Of a stretch of 64,000 nt of DNA, positions 60,568 through 64,000 are shown piece by piece. Origin of the DNA: Halochromatium sp. (GTDB lineage: Bacteria; Pseudomonadota; Gammaproteobacteria; Chromatiales; Chromatiaceae); assembly GCA_010912705.1 (NCBI GenBank), contig POWB01000019.1, forward strand, positions 1-64,000, in the 5' to 3' direction. The stretch's first letter is position 1. The number at the start of each line of letters is the position of its first letter. The notes under the pieces were generated by a model. That model ran no database searches, was not told where the DNA came from, and was given only the letters and a program-made list of their open reading frames with translations. Both the position numbers and the translations under genes were made by a program.

Positions 60568-61128
60568 ATGAACGATACAAATAAGGCTGAACTCGCCTTG
60601 GAACAAGGCCATGTTATTTTGCCGCTACGGCAGTCACAGAGGAGCCTGGCTTACCTGGCCAAACGTGTCGCCTTCCTCATGCTTTACGCTGTGAATATGG
60701 CGACGCTTGGCTTGTTTGTCTACCTAGTGGCACCGGTTACCAGTTTTTTGGCCTTCAATGATATTCGCTTCTGGCGTCACATCCATCAGTTTCATAAACT
60801 GAGCTATCGGATGTTTACCCACACCATTGCCCTGATCACAAATCCTACTTATTCAAGGGCGTTTCGTTTGGCCTGGCTTGATGCCCCTCGGGATGCTCCA
60901 GATCGATCAGAAGTCGAGGTCAAACAGGCCTGGAAGCTTGAGCATGGGGAAAGCTGTGACGGCTGTGTCCACTGTTGTGAGCGAATCGGCTGCAACCTAA
61001 TCGATCATGAGCGTGGCGGCTGTATGCTCTATGGCTCGTTCTTCTGGCGCTATTTTACCTGCGGTCCGTTTCCGCAGAATCAGTTCCAGATCGATTACTA
61101 CCAATGCCCAAAGTGGAAAGCACGATGA
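60568..61128 (+). CDS. Membrane protein with cysteine-rich C-terminal motif
   Basis: The 186-residue protein has one or two hydrophobic segments near 32-60. Its C-terminal tail holds eight cysteines: C130, C133, C136-C137, C142, C152, C165 and C180. The pattern CDGCVHCC with a following RxGC resembles metal or Fe-S binding sites of YkgJ-type proteins, though the family is not certain. The mixture of a membrane anchor and a Cys-rich domain suggests a redox or metal-binding protein at the inner membrane. ATG 60568 with GGAGCG upstream. No clear operon partner. Confidence 0.65.
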   Translation: MNDTNKAELALEQGHVILPLRQSQRSLAYLAKRVAFLMLYAVNMATLGLFVYLVAPVTSFLAFNDIRFWRHIHQFHKLSYRMFTHTIALITNPTYSRAFRLAWLDAPRDAPDRSEVEVKQAWKLEHGESCDGCVHCCERIGCNLIDHERGGCMLYGSFFWRYFTCGPFPQNQFQIDYYQCPKWKAR

Positions 61129-61402
61129 TCACGGCCTGACTGCTTGACTGATCAGACACATGTGATTCAATGGCGCGATCAACATCGAACAACTCGAGCC
61201 AATCGCACGCTAAGACGACAGCTTTAATGGTAATCATTCAGAGACCAGCCATTGGAGCTGGCAATGCCAGTACCCCAGCAGGTAGTATTCTGGATCTGTA
61301 CAGCTTTAGCAGCCCCCAGGGCTCTAACTGCCTGAAAAATAATGGGGGCTAGAATTGAGTAGGCAGCAGATACAGATTGATAAAACTACCAGATAGCGAT
61401 CG

Positions 61403-62419
61403 TCAAGGAGATCTCTGAACGTTTACACCCAAGGCGCGAGCTAGGGTTGCCGAGGGCAGCTCCTTGAACAGGGAGCGGTAATCCTGCGCGAATCGGCCAA
61501 GCTGAACGAACCCCCAGCGCGTCGCGGCGGCCGTCACCGTCTGAGTCTGAAAGATGGGATTCAAGAGCTCGGCGCGCACGCCATTCAGGCGCATCAGACG
61601 CAAATAGACGCTCGGTGAACAGCCGAGCTGGTCGCGAAAGGCATACCGCAGGGTGCGCTCAGAAACGCGGGTCTGTGCACAGAGATCGTGCAAATCAGGC
61701 ACGATGCCTCGATACAGCTGGGCTTCCATGTGCTCACGGGCCGCGCGCACGATGCGCCAAGCACGGCGGCGTCCATGCAAACTCGGGGCGCAGCCAGAAC
61801 GTGGATCACCAGCGGCGGTGATGGCGATTAAAAGCTGCTCCATCAGGTTGCGTCGCAGTGCCAGCCGATCGACGCCGCTCTGGGCTGTCGACAGGTCTGC
61901 GCTGATTGCCAACAGCGCTGGAATCGACCGCTCAAGGTAGGCCTTACCCGCGAAGCCTAAGGATTGCAGACCACGGCAACTGAATAGCTGTTCGGCTAAA
62001 GGCGCGCTCAGCACGGCGAGCTTGTTGATGAGCTCGTCTTGATCGATGCGTGCATAGGTGGTTAGGCGCCCAGCCGGTACGACGATATCAAACTCATCGC
62101 ATTCAGGCTGAAAGAAAGCAACATCGGGGCCGTCGATGACGAATTGGGAGAAGCGGGCTCCGCTGTCGCCCCGATCGATAAAAGAGATCGTACACTGACC
62201 GCGCGGCAAGGCGCCGGATTTATTGACGTCTTGATCATGCTGCTCCTGAAAGAGACCGATCCCAGCGAGATCAACGGCCTCCATCCGCCCGGAGAAGTGC
62301 CCAGCGCTGAGCTGCCGGTAGGTGATCGCCACCCAGCGCTGGATCTCAGCCGCCTCTGAGGCGTCGACCAGTGCTTGCCGAGAACCTCCGGCGCCCTCCG
62401 GCAACTCAGTGCCCACCAC
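61403..62419 (-). CDS. AraC-family transcriptional regulator
   Basis: The 338-residue protein has an N-terminal sensor-like domain and a C-terminal AraC DNA-binding pair of helix-turn-helix motifs from about residue 235: LHDLCAQTRVSERTLRYAFRDQLGCSPSVYLRLMRLNGV, and ATRWGFVQLGRFAQDYRSLFKELPS. The EutR-like length and layout suggest control by a small metabolite, not told from sequence. Overlaps the pntB stop by 14 bases in the same direction, so it could be part of the pnt transcript. Confidence 0.9.
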   Translation of the reverse strand: MVGTELPEGAGGSRQALVDASEAAEIQRWVAITYRQLSAGHFSGRMEAVDLAGIGLFQEQHDQDVNKSGALPRGQCTISFIDRGDSGARFSQFVIDGPDVAFFQPECDEFDIVVPAGRLTTYARIDQDELINKLAVLSAPLAEQLFSCRGLQSLGFAGKAYLERSIPALLAISADLSTAQSGVDRLALRRNLMEQLLIAITAAGDPRSGCAPSLHGRRRAWRIVRAAREHMEAQLYRGIVPDLHDLCAQTRVSERTLRYAFRDQLGCSPSVYLRLMRLNGVRAELLNPIFQTQTVTAAATRWGFVQLGRFAQDYRSLFKELPSATLARALGVNVQRSP

Positions 62420-63812
62420 CCTTCAGCGCCGAGACCATGCCCTCGATCGTATCCTTGGCATCGCCAAAGATCAGTGAGGTGTTGTCCTTATAGAACAGCA
62501 GATTATCGACGCCTGAGTAGCCCGGACGCATCGAGCGCTTGAGGAAGTAGACTTGGTGCGCCTTGCCAGCATCGAGGATCGGCATGCCATAGATCGGGCT
62601 GGTCTTGTCCTCCTTCGCGGCTGGGTTGACGACATCGTTGGCGCCCACCACCAGCACCACATCGGTGCTGGGGAAGTCGGGGTTGATCTCATCCATCTCC
62701 AGGACCTGATCGTAGGGGATGTCAGCCTCGGCCAGCAGCACGTTCATGTGGCCAGGCATGCGGCCGGCGACCGGATGGATGGCGAACTTGACCTCGACAT
62801 CGCGCGCCTGCAGCAGCTCCATCATCTCCTTCAGCGCATGCTGGGCTTGAGCGACGGCCATGCCATAACCGGGCACCACGATGACACGGTTGGCATCCTC
62901 CATCCAATAGACCGCATCTTCAACCGAGGCCGATTTAACGCCCTTTTCGGCCGCCACCGCACCGGCACTATCACCGCCGCTGCTATCGCTGCCGAATCCG
63001 CCAAAGACCACATTGATGATGCTGCGGTTCATTGCCCGACACATGATGAACGAGAGGATGGCACCAGAGAAGCCAACCAGGGCACCGACGATGATCAGCA
63101 GATTGTTGTGCAGCGTGAAACCGGTCGCCGCCGCCGCCCAGCCCGAGTAGCTGTTCAGCATCGAGATGATCACCGGCATGTCGGCGCCGCCGATCGGGAT
63201 GATCAGAGTCCCGCCGAGGGCAAAGGCCAGCAGCGTCATCAGGACCAACGACACCCAGCTACCGGTACTGGCGAAATGCACCGCCAGCGCGATCGTGGTG
63301 AGGGCGATCAGCGCGTTCAGCCAATGCTGCCCGATGAACTTGATCGGCGCCCCGGACATGATCCCCTGCAGCTTGGCAAAGGCGATCACCGAGCCGGTGA
63401 AGGTAATCGCGCCGATCACGATGCCGGCCGATAGCTCCCCCATCAGCAGGGCGTTCAAGGTACCGGCCTGGGCGCGATTGATGAAGGTGCCGATCGCAAC
63501 CAGCACCGCGGCCAAACCGACAAAGCTATGCAGCGCGGCAACCAGCTGCGGCATTGCGGTCATCTGGATACGCAGCGCAACGACGATACCGATCACTGCG
63601 CCGATGGCGCCAGCGATGCCGATCAGCCAGTAGCCTTGCACCTCAGCGCCGCCGAGGGTCGCGCCAATAGCGATGGCCATGCCAAGCATGCCGAACAGGT
63701 TGCCGCGGCGCGCTGTGGACGGATGCGTCAGGCCCTTGAGGGCAAAGATGAAGAGGATCGCCGAGGCCAGATAGGCCAGCGCCTGGGCGGTGGGAGACAG
63801 GGTCAAGTCCAT
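62406..63812 (-). CDS. pntB: NAD(P) transhydrogenase subunit beta
   Basis: PntB forms the proton channel and NADP(H)-binding domain of the proton-translocating transhydrogenase, which uses the proton gradient to make NADPH. The 468-residue product has eight to nine membrane segments (about residues 5-260) and a C-terminal dIII domain from about 285 with PGYGMAVAQAQHALKEMMELL and GANDVVNPAAKEDKTSPIYGMPILDAGKAHQVYFLKRSM. It lies seven bases after the pntAB stop. Complete and without damage. Part of the pntAA-pntAB-pntB operon, which starts outside the window. Confidence 0.97.
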   Translation of the reverse strand: MDLTLSPTAQALAYLASAILFIFALKGLTHPSTARRGNLFGMLGMAIAIGATLGGAEVQGYWLIGIAGAIGAVIGIVVALRIQMTAMPQLVAALHSFVGLAAVLVAIGTFINRAQAGTLNALLMGELSAGIVIGAITFTGSVIAFAKLQGIMSGAPIKFIGQHWLNALIALTTIALAVHFASTGSWVSLVLMTLLAFALGGTLIIPIGGADMPVIISMLNSYSGWAAAATGFTLHNNLLIIVGALVGFSGAILSFIMCRAMNRSIINVVFGGFGSDSSGGDSAGAVAAEKGVKSASVEDAVYWMEDANRVIVVPGYGMAVAQAQHALKEMMELLQARDVEVKFAIHPVAGRMPGHMNVLLAEADIPYDQVLEMDEINPDFPSTDVVLVVGANDVVNPAAKEDKTSPIYGMPILDAGKAHQVYFLKRSMRPGYSGVDNLLFYKDNTSLIFGDAKDTIEGMVSALKGGGH

Positions 63813-63818
63813 CAGTGA

Positions 63819-64000
63819 TCAGCCCTTTTTCTGCTTCTTTTTGAACATCGACAGCATCCGATGGGTCACCAGAAAGCCACCGAAGACGTTGATGCTAGCC
63901 AGCAGCACCGCGATGAATCCGATCAAGGAGGCACCGATGCCGGCCTCCTCGAGCCCGGTCACCAGCAGCGCCCCGACCAGCACGATGCCAGAGATGGCGT
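63819..64000 (-). CDS. pntAB: NAD(P) transhydrogenase subunit alpha part 2 (partial, C-terminus)
   Basis: The window ends inside this gene. The last 60 codons read [15 protein letters not shown]..., [35 protein letters not shown], the characteristic C-terminal end of the PntA transmembrane part (alpha-2/PntAB) in split-subunit transhydrogenases. It precedes pntB by seven bases. The N-terminal part and pntAA are beyond 64000. Confidence 0.9.
   Translation of the reverse strand, partial: AISGIVLVGALLVTGLEEAGIGASLIGFIAVLLASINVFGGFLVTHRMLSMFKKKQKKG

Noticed and set aside
1-64000. CRISPR arrays, tRNA, rRNA, prophage or complete insertion sequences
   Set aside because: No regularly spaced repeats, no cloverleaf or rRNA-like segments, no capsid or integrase genes and no intact transposase were recognised; only gene remnants and small repeats.

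Overview
The window reads as a high-GC chromosomal segment of a Gammaproteobacterium, most likely of the Chromatiales (purple sulfur bacterium) type. This is inferred from the gene families present: the hemH/DUF971 pair, the DUF6394/potassium-channel pair, the DUF4212 + VC_2705-type symporter, the DUF294/exonuclease pair, and the split transhydrogenase at the right edge. No photosynthesis gene, rRNA or tRNA was seen, so the lineage is an inference and no species is named.

Left part (1-10.4 kb): a truncated COG2908 phosphoesterase, argG, then leftward DUF971, hemH, a hemerythrin-like protein and a two-gene potassium-channel unit, and a rightward alpha/beta hydrolase. Next comes a lower-GC three-gene unit (7.9-10.3 kb: two unrecognised proteins and an MBL-fold hydrolase), preceded by a hairpin and direct repeats. 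From 10.4 to 17.1 kb lies a leftward accessory island: a degraded type I restriction-modification locus (hsdR with a large internal deletion, hsdM with a shifted tail, hsdS apparently intact). It is interleaved with a truncated DUF1016 gene, a GxxExxY-family nuclease gene wrapped in GC-rich inverted repeats, and a DUF429-like gene.

17.2-23.3 kb is core metabolism: a LeuA/citramalate-synthase-like enzyme beside thrC, then DUF4212 and a sodium:solute symporter ending in a clear terminator. From 23.7 to 39.5 kb sits the most striking system, a proteusin-type RiPP cluster. It holds two radical-SAM peptide epimerases, an NHLP-leader precursor with a highly acidic Thr/Val-rich core, an HlyD-type adaptor, a C39 peptidase-ABC exporter, a second ABC protein, a YcaO enzyme, a B12-binding radical-SAM enzyme, and a convergent TolC-type outer-membrane channel. 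Together these could epimerise, C-methylate and cyclodehydrate or thioamidate the core, cleave it after Gly-Gly, and export it across both membranes. The cluster appears to separate the symporter pair from the DUF294/exonuclease pair (39.9-42.6 kb), which I recall as usual neighbours.

42.6-51 kb holds two small secreted proteins, then a leftward overlapping operon: cytochrome b, TolC-like protein, periplasmic adaptor, CzcA-like RND pump, an unlisted small ORF, and DUF3240. A TauE/SafE fragment bracketed by 23-bp direct repeats follows, then rtcB and gatB. 54.4-59 kb is a surface-polysaccharide unit: a sugar transferase fused to a PilZ-like domain, an unknown protein, and a WecA-like transferase, beside a decayed diguanylate cyclase. 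59.2-61.1 kb carries three small membrane-protein genes. The right end has an AraC-type regulator, pntB and the 3' end of pntAB.
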